From the NCBI GenBank assembly GCA_033557465.1, contig JAWIIG010000025.1:10362501-10426500 (forward strand): a stretch of 64,000 bases of DNA, written 5' to 3'. Shown here piece by piece: positions 51,691 to 62,766 of the stretch. Below the pieces are notes generated by a model. That model worked only from the letters and a program-made list of their open reading frames with translations, had not been told where the DNA came from and ran no database searches. Each line of letters opens with the position of its first letter. The stretch's first letter is position 1. The translations under genes and the position numbers were made by a program. This stretch comes from Ichthyophis bannanicus (Eukaryota > Chordata > Amphibia > Gymnophiona > Ichthyophiidae).

Positions 51691-52712
51691 AACGGATATC
51701 CCTAGTCCCGCTGGATCTTCCGGAGGAGGTCGAGGAAAGACTCAAGACGGGCATATGCCTTCAAGTGGCAGTGCTTCTCGATATGGTGCTTTGGGCTCCA
51801 GATCAACCCGTTTTCTTGTCTTCCCCGATGGGTCCTCCAGCCCTTCCTTCGAGAGGTGAAGGAGGTACTGAAGTCTAACTCGGTCAGGGTGCTCCTGAGT
51901 GCCATCTTGGTGAATCACCTCCCCATCAAGGGTAAACCCCTCTCTGAGTAACTCCTGGTCTCCCACTTTATGCGGGACCTCTTGCTTTCAAAACCTCCCA
52001 TCCGGCCTCCCCCGGCGGAGTGGGACCTGAACGTAGTGCTCATACAGCTTAACGCGTCCACCTTTCGAGCCGATGGCGACCTGCTCGCTTGGGCACCTAT
52101 CCTGGAAGGTGATTTTCCTGGTGGCTTTGACCTCGGCCCATCGAGTCAGTGAGTTCCAGGCCCTCATGGCTGATGCCCCTTACACCAGGTTCTATAGGAA
52201 CAGGGTGGTCCTCCGTACCCACCCCAAGTTCCTGCCGAAGGTACTATCGGATTTCCATATCAATCAGGAGATAGTCTTACTGACCTTCTTCCCGAGACCC
52301 CATGCCGACTTGGCATCTTCGGTTTTGCATACACGCGACTGCAAGAGGGATCTTGCCTTTTTATCTGCAGCGCACCCAGCCTCATCGCAAGTCTGGCCTG
52401 CTCTTCATGTCCTACGATCCCAATTGCTTGGGGCAGGCAGTCACAAAGCGCACAATCTCCATCTGGGTGGCGGACTGCATCGCCTTTGTTCACGCGAAGA
52501 CGGGCACCCCGCTGGATCGGAAGGTCACCGTCCACGGCGTCTGAGCCAAGGCGGCTTTGGTTGCCTCGCTGCGCTCGGAGCCTCTGCCAGACATCTGCGA
52601 CCTGGGCTTTAGCGAATACTTTCACTTCACACTACTGCCTGGAGAGAGAGTCCTGCCAGGACAGTGCCTTCAGCCAGGCTGTACTCTGTAATCTGTTTTG
52701 GGGTATAAGCAA
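51673..52712 (+). pseudogene. Broken DIRS tyrosine recombinase (copy E)
   Basis: 'PPAEWDLNVVLIQLN', then 'SLGHLSWKVIFLVALTSAHR' with 'VSEFQAL' (first Arg box), 'FYRNRVVLRTHPKFLPKVLS', 'RTISIWVADCIAFVH' and 'KVTVHGV*AKAALVASLRS', where the Arg of HxxR has become a TGA stop (52542-52544), followed by a damaged tyrosine segment. Several frame changes are present. Confidence 0.82.
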
Positions 52713-53213
52713 CTCCTGCAACCCTTCTCGATGGCAACCGAGGGCTTCGCCCTGGGGACCGAAGGACTCTGGCTCCTTCGGGCATCAGCTTCTGCTTACG
52801 ATCTCGCGGAGGCATTTATGGTTATGGGTTCGGTAATCTGTAGCTGGGGAGTCCCATAAATGAGGACTGACTTCCTGCTTGTTTCTGGAGAAAGCGTAAT
52901 TACTCACCTGTAACAGGTGTTCTCCAGGAACAGCAGGCATCAGTCCTCACTACCCTCCCACTTCCCCTGATGAGTTGCTGGATTTTTATTCTTCCCTTGC
53001 CATCTGCTTGGTAGAGTTCGAGCTAAGGGACCTGACTGAGCAAGGTGGCACCCTTGGGTGGGAAGAGGACCACGCATGCGTGGCAGCAATCCCAAAGGCT
53101 TTCTTTGAAAGTTGGGGAATTGCTCTGCATGGGCTCCGTCGATGCTGATGTCACCCATAAGTGAGGACTGATTCCTGCTGTCCCTGGAGAACACCTGTTA
53201 CAGGTGTGTAACA

Positions 53214-53589
53214 ATTGGTCTTGTTTTATTTGATTCTTTTTGTGTGTCAAATATGTGTGCATATATAGTCCAAAGCAATTTCACTGGCCACTTTTTTTTT
53301 TTTTTTTTTAAGGAGATATTGGGCATTAAGGGGTTGAACTGCAAGGGTGCCAATAATGTTTACCACAACTCTGGTATTTATCTCTCTAAGTAGTGATGTG
53401 AAATCATATGAAATAACTCACACTAAACAAGATCCAATGTTGTACCATTCCTTTTGATTATATAGTCAGTCAACCTGATATGCTACTTGATGTAATGAAA
53501 ATTTAGTTTCAAAATTCTTCAGTTTTAAAAACATTTCCTTTTACAGTGAATTGTTTTTCTAATTGTGTTGAGTGAATTTCCTGTTTGTA
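53214..53589. other. End of the Tc1 element and flanking intron
   Basis: 53214-53374 is the 5' end of the Tc1 element, with a T tract at 53292-53309 and the terminal repeat. 53375-53589 is plain AT-rich intron with no gene. Confidence 0.6.
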
Positions 53590-56500
53590 CGGGCTTGTGT
53601 GCATCAGTGATGCTGAGAGCTAAACTATCGGTAGTTTAACTACTGGCAGGGTCTCCCAAGATGGACAGGTCTCAGCTGAGGTGCCAGACCAAGAGACACC
53701 ACCCATCTGGGCAGCAGCAGAATGGGATAGTGTTGACTGCGGAGGATCACATTTCTGTGACAACGGCAACACCACCAAACTTAAACTGCGCGGAAGAAAG
53801 GCCCGGCAATCTACTTCTGTATCTTGCCATGAAAACCCAATGGATAGTTACAACAAAACAAATTGTGCTATGGTGCTGGAAGATGAGACCCCCAGGTCGG
53901 AAGGCACTCGGCTAGCTACTGGGGAAGAGCTGAAGACTTTTCAGAGTAAAGCCAGCATTTATTATGTGGTTGGATCAAAGCCCTCGGGACGTCTGGCTGC
54001 TCATGTAGCTGCGCGTGAAAGGAGTCGAAACTGTAAAGATGTCTTACACATTGGAACATGGAACGTACGAAGCATGAACCAAGGGAAGTTGGAGGTGGTC
54101 AAGAATGAAATGGAACGTGTACAACTTGATCTGTTGGGTGTCGGCGAACTGAAATGGACTGGCATCGGGCACTTTGCATCTGATGATCACATGGTCTACT
54201 ATGCTGGAAATGAAAGACAAAGATAAAATGGTGTTGCATTTATAATATAGAAGAAACTTGCAAGAACTGTAATGAAATACAATGCAGTCAGCGAACGCTT
54301 AATCTCTATTCGTCTGTGAGGAATGCCTATCAACACAACTATAATTCAAGTATATGCCCCAACAACAGCTGCAGAAGAGAATGAAATTGAAGAGTTCTGT
54401 GAACAAGTACTAGCTGAAATTGAGAGAACATGCAAACAGGATATCCTGATAGTCATGTGTGACTGGAATGCAAATGTTGTCAACAAAGAAGGCAAAGTAG
54501 TTGGGAAAATATGGACTTGGCAACAGAAATGAAGCTTGAGAAAGACTCATAGAATTCTGCAAGACCAACGATCTATTAATCTCAAACACCACCACCTTCC
54601 AGCAACACAAGCGGCGACTGTACACATGGACTTCACCCAATGGATTGTATAAAAATCAAATTGACTACCTCTGTGGAAGTCAACGATGGAAAAGCTCTAT
54701 AACATCAACAAAGACAAAACCTGGAGCTGACTGTGGTACAGACCATCAACTACTAGTATGCAAACTCAAGCTAAAGTTGAAAAAGAGCAAACCACTCATG
54801 AATGCAGCAAAATATGACCTTGAGAATATACCACTGGAATTTTAAAGTTCCTGCAAAATCGATTTGCTGCTTTAGATACAAACAGAGCTCCAGAAGAGTT
54901 ACAGAATGACATCAAGAAGGTTGTGTTGGAAGAAAGCGAGAAGTCTCTACAAAAGGTGAAAAAGAAAAAACGGTCAAAATGGATGACGGAAGAAACTCTG
55001 AAAATTGCCCAGAAACGCAGAGAAGCTAAAGCCAGACAAGAAAGAAAGACAGTCACAGAACTCAGAGATTTCCAACGTGCAGCAAGACAGGACAAGGAAA
55101 AGTACTACGACAACGCATGCAAGGAAATAGAAGCAGAAACTATTAGAGGAAGAACAAGATTGGCTTTCCTAAAGCAACGAGAGTTAAAGAAAAAGTTCCA
55201 GCCTCGAAATGGAATGTTACAATATGCTCAGGGTTCTATGTTGAATGATGCTGAGAAGATCAATAAAAGGTGGAAGGAATATACAGAGGTTTTTTTTTTT
55301 TATATATGATAAAGATCAAGTGGACCAACAGCTGTTTCAACCTGTACCTTATGATCGGGAACCATTGGTGATGAAAGAAGTTGAAGCAGCATTGAAAGCC
55401 TTATCAAAGAACCAAAGCACCAGGCATTGATAGCATTCCCATAGAAGTATTACAGCAATCTGATGCAGCTCTTACCGTACTTACAAGGCTCTGCCAAGAA
55501 ATATGGAAGACAACATCATGGCCAACTGACTGGAAAAGATCTGTGTTTTTATACCAATACTAAAGAAAGGTGATCCAACTGACTGTGGAAATTATCGCAC
55601 AATCGCTCTGATCCCACATGCCAGCAAGATTCTACTGAAGATTATTCAAAAGAGACTACAACCATACCTGGAACAATAACTACCTGAAATGCAAACAGGG
55701 TTCACGAAAGGGTGAGGAACTAGAGACATCATTGCAGATGTGAGATGGATCCTTGAAAAGACTAAAGAATACCAAAAGGATATCTATTTGTGCTTTATCG
55801 ACCTATAGCAAGGCTTTTGATTGTGTAAACCATCAGAAACTCTGGGCCACTTTAAGAAGCATGGGTATACCAGAACACCTGATCGTTCTCTTGCACAATC
55901 TGTACATTGATGAAGAAGCAACAGTTTGAACGGAACAAGTAGAAACAGAATGGTTTAAAATAAGCAAAGGTGTAAGACAAGGCTGCATACTTTCTTCCTA
56001 CCTGTTTAATTTATATGCAGAACAAATCATCAGAGAAGCAGGATTGTATGAAGACAACAGAGGTGTGTGAAGATTGGTGGAAGACTCATCAACAACCTTC
56101 GCTATGCTGATACCACATTACTGGGTGAAAGTGAAGATGATCTGAAACATTTTGCTTCTCACAGTCAAAGAACATAGTCTCAAAATGGGCCTGTACCTTA
56201 ATGTAAAGAAGACAAAGATCATGACAGCTGGCATAATCAAAGGTTCATCGTTGAAGGAGAAGAAATTGAAATCGTGAACAACTTTAACCTACTTGGATCA
56301 ACTATCAATAAAGAAGCAACAAGCAGTCAAGAAATCAAACGACGCATTGCTCTTGGCAGAATGGCTATGAAAGACCTAGATAAGATTCTCAAGAGCAGAG
56401 ATGTCTCTCTCCATACAAAGATGCGACTTGTTCAAGCCATGGTATTTTCAATAACATCATATGGATGTGAAAGCTGGACAGTGAAAAAGATAGACAGGAA

Positions 56501-56890
56501 GAAAATTGATGCCTTTGAATTATGGTGCTGGCGGCGAATATTGTGTATACCATGGACTGCCCAAGGAACAAACCAGTCAGTACTAGAGGAGATCAAACCT
56601 AAGCTTTCTTTAGAAGCTCAGATGACAAGACTTCGACTTTCATACTTTGGACACATCATGCGAAGAGAGAGATCATTAGAGAAAGACATCATGCTTGGCA
56701 AGATAGAAGGTCAACGCAAAAGAGGAAGGCCAGCAATGAGATGGATCGATACAATAACAGCAGCTATGGGTACCAGTCTGTCAACAATGAGCCGCCTGAC
56801 TGAAGACCGAACACAATTTAGGATAGCTATCCAGAGGGTCGCCGTGAGTCGACTCTGACTCGATGGCACTTAACAACAACAACAACAGTA
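53590..56890 (+). mobile_element. RTE-clade LINE (BovB/RTE-like), inactive
   Basis: About 3.3 kb containing an endonuclease-RT gene. It ends with the RTE-typical 3' sequence 'gtgagtcgactctgactcga' followed by 'tggcacttaac' and an (AAC)n tail at 56871-56886. The start near 53590 is judged from 'agtttaactactggcagggt', shortly before the first coding homology. Confidence 0.85.
53681..56858 (+). pseudogene. RTE endonuclease / reverse transcriptase
   Basis: Endonuclease: 'HIGTWNVRSMNQGKLEVVKN', 'LGVGELKWTGIGHFASDDHM', 'TTIIQVYAPTTAAEENEIEE', 'CDWNANV' and 'ADCGTDHQLLVCK'. RT fragments: 'DCGNYRTIALIPHASKILLK'-like, 'KGVRQGCILSSYLFNLYAEQ' and 'NLRYADTTLLGESEDDL' (about 56095-56145), in which one Asp of the usual YADD is missing. 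The C-terminal part is open from 56274 to 56858, with 'YGCESWTVKKIDRKKIDAFE' and 'WCWRRILCIPWTAQGTNQSV'. Stops at 54224 and elsewhere. Confidence 0.88.
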
Positions 56891-57359
56891 TCTCAAGGAC
56901 AGACAGGCATTTATGGACAGTTACATTGTGATAGAATATAGCATAACCACCTTACAATAAAGAATTATGTAACACACAATCTCCAGGAACAAGCAGGAAT
57001 AAGTCCTCACATATGGGTACGTCGGAACCGACGGAGCCTGCGCGGGAAAGCTCCCCAGCTTCCTAGAATGGAAGCTTTTGGGACCTCCCACTGCACATGC
57101 GCGCTGCCTTCCCGCCTTCCTGAACAGCTCTCCTCAGTTTCTCTTTTTCCGCGGAGCCAGCAGGTCGTGTATCCTGTCACCGCTGAAGAAATTGTAGTTT
57201 TTTGTTTTGTTTCTTTAGACCGCGTACCTGCCTTCCCATACCGATACCGGTATCGCCGGTCTTCCTTTTTCTTTCTTGAAAAATTATTTTCTTTTCTTTT
57301 ATTATTTTTCAGCACTTGGTCACTTCAGTTAGGCCTTCAGGCCTACTTGAATTCTCCAC

Positions 57360-60300
57360 ATGGAGAAGCCAGCCCCTGGATTTAAGAAGTGTACCAAGTG
57401 TACTGCTGTAATATCAGTCACAGACACCCATGAATGGTGTCTTAAATGTTTGGGGCCTGACCACTCCATTCCGGACTGCCCTTCCTGCTCCCAAATGTCT
57501 AAGCGTGGGCTGCAGAACCGGGCCAACAAATTCCATGTGCTGTTTGCTTCAGAGAATCCAACATCACAGTCATCCAGGTCATCATCTCCGGATGGATCTC
57601 AGGTAACCAAACCTTCTGTGGGCAAGTCCTCAAAGAGCAAATCTCCTTCAAAGCATCGAGAGGCTCTTAGTTTTGAGGACCCTGCCCCAGCCAAACAGCC
57701 CCGGCGGGAAGCTCTGCCTTCCAAAACGCCAATTCAGGGGCTACAGGTTGACTTCGATGGCACGGCCTCGACAGATCACCTGTTGGACTGCTCTGGGGTA
57801 CCGGCCCATACCGGTACCGACATCCAGGCAGCTGTGGCGTCTATGGGCAATACTGTCCAATCCATGCAGCAGGCCGTCATGGCTTTCATTAACGCTGCAA
57901 CGCCATCGGTACCGCTTCCAGCGGTTCCGGTTCCGGTATCGTCCGCCATGCCGGAACCCAGGCCTTCCTCTTCTAAACGCAAATCGGTACCGTATGGGCT
58001 TTCGCTCCATACCGCTTCCATACCCGGTACGCCCGATGTCGATACCGATCGGTATGCGTATCGTGCGTTGGAGGAAACTAGAGAATACACCGATTCCTCT
58101 GAGGATTTTGGCTCCTCTGATGAGTCTGCAGAGCTCTCCCTTGACCTTCCTGAGGAACCTTCTTCTCCAAAAAGGAGAATGTCTCCTCCAGAGGATTTGT
58201 CCTTTCAGGACTTTATTTTAGAAATGGCTAAAGGCCTTTCTATCACTACCTCCTCTGAAAGGGAACCAAGGTCAAAAAGATTGGATATTTTAGGATACTC
58301 TAAGTCTCCTAAAGAAGCAGTTACCCTGCCTATCCATGAAATCCTTCAAGAACAATTGATGGATTTCTGGGAGAACCCTTTAACTCTGTCTCCTTATTCC
58401 CGTAGGTTGGACACCATGTATCGGGTCCCTCCTTCTCCTGGTTTTCAGAAAACTCAATTGCCTCACCACTCCATTGTGGTAAAGTCTGCAATGAAAAAGA
58501 TCAAGAGTACTAAAAGGCACTCTTCTACACCTCCAGGAAGGGAATGTAAGACACTGGACTCTTTTGGTAGGAAAATCTTCCAGGCTAGTATGCTTATAGC
58601 CAGGATTAATTCCTACAGCCTCTATATGGGCATGTTCCTAGGGGAACTTGCCAAGAAAGTGCGGCATTTTGCCCCCTTTATCCCTGAGGATAAACAGGAG
58701 GACTTCCTTTCTGTTGTGAAACAACTTTCAGATGTTTCTAAGTTCTCCAACAGAGCTGCCTTTGATTCCTTCGAGGGAGCCAGCAGAGCTTCTGGCATTG
58801 CTATTGCAGCCAGACGTCTGGCTTGGCTCCAGGCTTCTGATCTGGAACCCTGGGTTCTAGATGGCTTACGGAATCTGCCCTGTACAGGTGAGAACTTATT
58901 CGGTGCAGAGTGGCAAGTTAAAGCCACTCAAATGGACGCTGAAAATGCCACCTTAGAGAGACTTTCTAAGTCCACTTCTACTCCCACTAAGAAGAAGTCT
59001 TTCAAGAGGCCTTATTATAAGAAGGCCAGATATGCTTCCAATACTGGCCAGCAATCTTCTCAACCTCGTTTTGCGGCTAAACGTCAGCAAACGAAACAAG
59101 CAAGAGCAAAGCCTGCAGCAGCTACTGCAGCTCAACAGGCTCCACCCCTCAGGGGTTTTGACTTGCCCCTAGAGAACTTGCCCTTCCTGGTTCTGGACCA
59201 ACCAGAACCTCTCACCATACCTGGAAGGTTAGCTCACTTTGCTCCCAGATGGGAACAAATCACAACAGAGCAATGGACCCTCTCTATCATCCGAGAGGGT
59301 TACAAACTTCATTTCTCCAACCTTCCTCCTCATCACATGGTGAGACCCTTCAATTCTCCATCTCCTCTCCTAGCCCTGTTGGGTCGGGAGATCTCTTCTC
59401 TGCTTGCCCAAGGGGCCATAGAAGAGGTTCCTCTTCATCAACAAGGGTCAGGTTTCTACTCCCCCTATTTTCTCATTCCAAAGAAGACAGGGGGATTCAG
59501 ACCAATCCTAGATCTGAGAGAATTGAACAAATTTCTGTACAAGGAGAAATTCAAAATGCTCTCTTTGGGCATTCTCCTTCCATACCTTCACAGTCAGGAC
59601 TGGCTTTGTTCTCTAGACCTGCAGGATGCGTATACACATCTACTCATCCATCCATCCCACAGAAAATATCTTCGCTTTCTGTTCAGGGGAAGTCATTACC
59701 AATACAGAGTACTTCCCTTCGGTCTCGCCTCTGCCCCAAGAGTCTTTACCAAATGCATGGCAGTCGTAGCCGCATTTCTCAGAAGCATGGGGATTTTCGT
59801 ATTCCCATATCTGGACGACTGGCTCATTCGAGCTCCAACTCAGTCGCAGGCCCAGATTTCCCTAGACCGCACAAGGAGCCTTCTGCAGTATCTGGGACTG
59901 GTGGTAAACCTTCCCAAGTCTCAACTCAGCCCTACTCAGTCTCTAGAATTCATAGGGGCCCAGTTGGACACCACCACTGCAAGAGCCTACCTTCCACTGG
60001 TTCGGGGTCAGCGTCTGCTGAGCTTGGCCTCCCAAGCCCAGTCCAGTACTCACTTGACAGCCAGGGAAATGCTACGCCTCCTGGGCCATATGGCCTCCAC
60101 AGTACATGTGGTGCCCTATGCTCGTCTTCATATGAGAGCAGCTCAATGGACCCTGGCCACCCAGTGGACTCAGGCGTCGGGAGCACTCTCAGACCAAATA
60201 CAAACCTCAAACCGTCTGTCTTGGTCCCTCCATTGGTGGATATCCACCAGGAATCTGTTGTTGGGGGCTCCCTTTCAGCCCTTGCTACCCCAAGCAACCC

Positions 60301-61085
60301 TCACGACAGATGCCTCCCAATTGGGGTGGGGAGCCCATCTGCTAACTCTCTCCACTCAGGGCACTTGGTCTCCACAGGAGGCCACCCTTCATATCAACCT
60401 CCTGGAACTGCGAGCAATTTACCTTGCCCTCAAGGTCTTCTATACCCTCCTTGCCAATCTGACTGTCCTGGTTCAGACAGACAATCAGGTGGCCATGTTT
60501 TACATAAACAAACAAGGAGGGACGGGCTCTCTGTCGCTTTGCAACGAAGCTCTCAGATTATGGGCCTTCGCCAGAGAGCACCAAATTCATCTGCTAGCAG
60601 TGTATCTTCCAGGAGTTCAAAACTCTCGAGCAGACAGGCTCAGTCGAGTTCTGCTGCCACACGAGTGGTCCCTACACGTGGACCAGATAAGCAGAATCTT
60701 TCAGGAATGGGGGACCCCGGACATAGACCTCTTTGCAAGTCCGTGGAATGCCAAACTTCCCCGGTTCTGTTCCAGGACTCCGTGTCAGGAAGCTCAGGCC
60801 ACGGACGCCTTTCTCCTCCATTGGGGTCAGGCGTTCCTATATGCCTTTCCACCCATTCCGCTGATTCCCAAGACTCTGTTCAAACTCCAGAGAGATCACG
60901 GCTCTATGATCCTCATAGCTCCACGCTGGCCACGCCAAGTGTGGTTCCCTCTGCTTCTACAGCTCTCCCAGGGATCCTCCCTGGACTTAGGAGCTGCACC
61001 AGACCTTCTGTCTCAGGAGGAGGGGACTTTGTGGCACCCAAACCCCAAATCCCTACATCTCCGAGCTTGGTTACTGAAGGCTTAA
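57360..61085 (+). CDS. DIRS gag-RT-RNase H fusion protein (D-type, 1241 aa)
   Basis: One open frame. Residues about 10-55: Cys/His module 'GFKKCTKCTAVISVTDTHEW', 'CLKCLGPDH', 'CPSCSQM'. About 60-300: Ser/Pro-rich. About 310-590: conserved gag helices ('GFQKTQLPHHSIVVKSAMKK', 'SYSLYMGMFLGELAKKV') and a Lys-rich tail. The gag-RT join is at 59154-59162 (GGT TTT GAC). About 640-920: RT with 'GFYSPYFLIPKKTGGFRPIL', 'CSLDLQDAYTHLLIHPSH', 'YRVLPFGLASAPRVF' and 'VFPYLDDWLI' (59800-59829). About 970-1110: RNase H with 'TTDASQLGWGAH', 'LLELRAIYL', 'QTDNQVAMFYINKQGGTGS', 'SRADRLSRV'. All motifs are intact, so it could be active. Elsewhere in the window gag and RT lie in different frames. Confidence 0.93.
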   Translation: MEKPAPGFKKCTKCTAVISVTDTHEWCLKCLGPDHSIPDCPSCSQMSKRGLQNRANKFHVLFASENPTSQSSRSSSPDGSQVTKPSVGKSSKSKSPSKHREALSFEDPAPAKQPRREALPSKTPIQGLQVDFDGTASTDHLLDCSGVPAHTGTDIQAAVASMGNTVQSMQQAVMAFINAATPSVPLPAVPVPVSSAMPEPRPSSSKRKSVPYGLSLHTASIPGTPDVDTDRYAYRALEETREYTDSSEDFGSSDESAELSLDLPEEPSSPKRRMSPPEDLSFQDFILEMAKGLSITTSSEREPRSKRLDILGYSKSPKEAVTLPIHEILQEQLMDFWENPLTLSPYSRRLDTMYRVPPSPGFQKTQLPHHSIVVKSAMKKIKSTKRHSSTPPGRECKTLDSFGRKIFQASMLIARINSYSLYMGMFLGELAKKVRHFAPFIPEDKQEDFLSVVKQLSDVSKFSNRAAFDSFEGASRASGIAIAARRLAWLQASDLEPWVLDGLRNLPCTGENLFGAEWQVKATQMDAENATLERLSKSTSTPTKKKSFKRPYYKKARYASNTGQQSSQPRFAAKRQQTKQARAKPAAATAAQQAPPLRGFDLPLENLPFLVLDQPEPLTIPGRLAHFAPRWEQITTEQWTLSIIREGYKLHFSNLPPHHMVRPFNSPSPLLALLGREISSLLAQGAIEEVPLHQQGSGFYSPYFLIPKKTGGFRPILDLRELNKFLYKEKFKMLSLGILLPYLHSQDWLCSLDLQDAYTHLLIHPSHRKYLRFLFRGSHYQYRVLPFGLASAPRVFTKCMAVVAAFLRSMGIFVFPYLDDWLIRAPTQSQAQISLDRTRSLLQYLGLVVNLPKSQLSPTQSLEFIGAQLDTTTARAYLPLVRGQRLLSLASQAQSSTHLTAREMLRLLGHMASTVHVVPYARLHMRAAQWTLATQWTQASGALSDQIQTSNRLSWSLHWWISTRNLLLGAPFQPLLPQATLTTDASQLGWGAHLLTLSTQGTWSPQEATLHINLLELRAIYLALKVFYTLLANLTVLVQTDNQVAMFYINKQGGTGSLSLCNEALRLWAFAREHQIHLLAVYLPGVQNSRADRLSRVLLPHEWSLHVDQISRIFQEWGTPDIDLFASPWNAKLPRFCSRTPCQEAQATDAFLLHWGQAFLYAFPPIPLIPKTLFKLQRDHGSMILIAPRWPRQVWFPLLLQLSQGSSLDLGAAPDLLSQEEGTLWHPNPKSLHLRAWLLKA

Positions 61086-62048
61086 GTCTTCACGACTTTA
61101 ATCTTTCTCAACCTGTGAAAGATATCCTTCATGCCTCTAGGAAGCCTTCCACGAGGCGGTCTTATGCTTTCCAATGGAAACGTTTTTCCATTTGGTGTGC
61201 TCAGCAGGGCCTTGACCCTCTGGCACTTCCTTTGAATTCCCTCTTAGACTATCTCCTGCATCTTTCCAATGCAGGCCTTAAGACGAATTCTGTAAGAGTC
61301 CATTTAAGTGCTATTTCAGCATCCCTGAAACCTATAAATGGACAACCTATCTCCTCTCATCCTCTTGTTGCAAGATTCATGAGAGGCCTGACTCTCACTA
61401 AACCTCCCATCAGACCCCCCCCGGTCGCATGGGATTTGAATCTAGTGCTTGGTCAGCTTATGAAGCCACCTTTTGAGCTCAGCGAACTGCAGGCTCTAGT
61501 GGCTAATCCACCTTATACAAGATTTCATCATGACAAGGTGGTCCTTAGGACGAATCCCCACTTTATGCCCAAAGTGGTCTCGCCTTTTCATCTTAATCAA
61601 GAGGTATATCTACCTGTCTTTTTTTCCGGCTCCTCATGCATCCAGTGCAGAGAGGAACCTTCATACTCTGGATTGTAAAAGAGCTCTAGCCTTTTACCTT
61701 AATAGGACTCAGCCACATCGAAAGTCTTCTCAACTTTTCGTGGCTTTTGATCCTTCACATTTGGGACTTCCAGTCTCCAAGCTTACACTTTCCAATTGGA
61801 TTGCTCAGTGTATTTCCTTTGCTTACCAGAGTAAAAACATTTCTCTGGAAGGCCATGTCACAGCTCACAATGTGAGAGCCATGGCAACTTCTATGGCTCA
61901 TCTGCACTCTGTTTCCATTGATCAGATCTGTCGAGCCGCTACCTGGGCCTCGGTTCATACCTTTACAGCCCATTACTGTTTGGACAAGGACTCCCGCCGG
62001 GATGCCTTGTTTGGCCAGGCTGTTCTCAAACACCTGTTCCATTCTTAG
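61064..62048 (+). pseudogene. DIRS tyrosine recombinase (D-type, damaged)
   Basis: Overlaps the RT end in the -1 frame. The N-terminal part is normal ('ASRKPSTRRSYAFQWKRFSI', 'LLDYLLHLSNAGLKTNSVRV'). At about 61477 the sequence jumps from 'QLMKPPFE' to 'LSELQALVANPPY', omitting roughly 26 residues that in B and E contain the first catalytic Arg (SARR). A T run at about 61619-61625 has one extra T, shifting the frame; the rest (61530-62048) has 'VTAHNVRAMATSMAHLH' (HxxR), 'ICRAATWASVHTF' and 'AHYCLDKDS' with the Tyr. Not functional, although its ends are young. Confidence 0.9.
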
Positions 62049-62149
62049 ACAACTCCTGCCCACCTTCCCAGGATGGATGCCTGAGATCCATACGAAGATG
62101 GCGAACCCTTGGAGGGGGATCTCCCAGGCATCTCAGCTAGGGAGTCCCC

Positions 62150-62260
62150 ATATGTGAGGACTTATTCCTGCTTGTTCCTGGAGATAGCACAGTTACTTAC
62201 CTGTAACAGGTGATCTCTGGGAACAGCAGGAATTAGTCCTCACAACCCACCCACCTCCCC
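62150..62260 (+). repeat. ICR of D-type DIRS
   Basis: 'gtgaggacttattcctgcttgttcctggagat' (left-end complement) is followed at about 62186 by 'agcacagttacttacctgtaacaggtgatctctgggaac' (right-end complement), recreating the circle junction. Confidence 0.9.
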
Positions 62261-62513
62261 TAGGAGTTGTATCTTCTATCTATCTGTCTTCCTGTCCTCT
62301 CTCTATTGTCTCAGCTATAAACTCGAAACTGAGGAGAGCTGTTCAGGAAGGCGGGAAGGCAGCACGCATGTGCAGTGGGAGGTCCCAAAAGCTTCCATTC
62401 TAGGAAGCTGGGGAGCTTTCCCGCGCAGGCTCCGTCGGTTCCGACGTACCCATATGTGAGGACTAATTCCTGCTGTTCCCAGAGATCACCTGTTACAGGT
62501 AAGTAACTGTGCT

Positions 62514-62766
62514 TACTTATCCTGTCTCCTGGTTTTCTTAAACCTGACGTGCATATATAATAAAATGTTTGTTTTTGTATTTAAAAAACACCTGGTTTCT
62601 TAGAAAGCATTCCATTAAAACCTCCCCGTCCCTTCCCTTTGGAGTCCAACTCTGATCTTAAAGATGATTTTCCTTTTACTTTGAGGTAGATAATGGTGTC
62701 TGTTTTATTGTGTGTTGATCCCCTTAATAAAATAGGATGATATTATTTTCATATTGGTTTTAGATT
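62514..62766. other. Intronic DNA, no gene
   Basis: AT-rich flank after DIRS D; nothing is recognised. Confidence 0.5.

Larger units (their letters stand above)
47501..53213 (+). mobile_element. B-type DIRS retrotransposon, decayed (copy E)
   Basis: Leader (47501-47847, left terminal repeat not found), gag (47848-49818), RT/RNase H (49817-51690), YR (51673-52712), ICR (about 52850-52965) and a right terminal repeat ending at about 53213. It aligns throughout with DIRS B, with many stops and frame changes. The right end gives 'acacctgttacaggtgtgta'. A CR1 tail interrupts gag at 49341-49451. Confidence 0.88.
29754..53374 (-). mobile_element. Tc1 transposon expanded by nested insertions
   Basis: The left terminus 'cagttgtagtcaacattatt' (29754 on) and the right terminus ending at 53374 (gggtgccaataatgttta, complementary to the left) are Tc1-type inverted repeats, each followed by TA (29752-29753 and 53375-53376). 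Transposase pieces lie at 30045-30530 (C-terminal half) and 39245-39690 (N-terminal half), both minus strand. An element normally ~1.6 kb is split by a palindromic insertion (30515-39245), a CR1 (39689-43848), two DIRS copies and MITEs. Confidence 0.85.
56979..62513 (+). mobile_element. D-type DIRS retrotransposon (gag and RT fused)
   Basis: About 5.5 kb. Left end from 56979 ('atctccaggaacaagcagga'), right end at about 62513 ('gttacaggtaagtaactgtg'), ICR at about 62150-62260. The terminal repeats (56995-57145 and 62320-62460) are almost identical, for example 'ggtacgtcggaaccgacgga' and its complement. Gag, RT and RNase H form one open frame; YR is damaged. It lies close downstream of the RTE tail. 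The minus-strand copies C1 and C2 are diverged relatives. Confidence 0.95.

Noticed and set aside
57360..61085. 1241-codon open frame as a host gene
   Set aside because: It contains RT (YLDDWLI) and RNase H motifs and lies between DIRS terminal repeats, so it is element-encoded.
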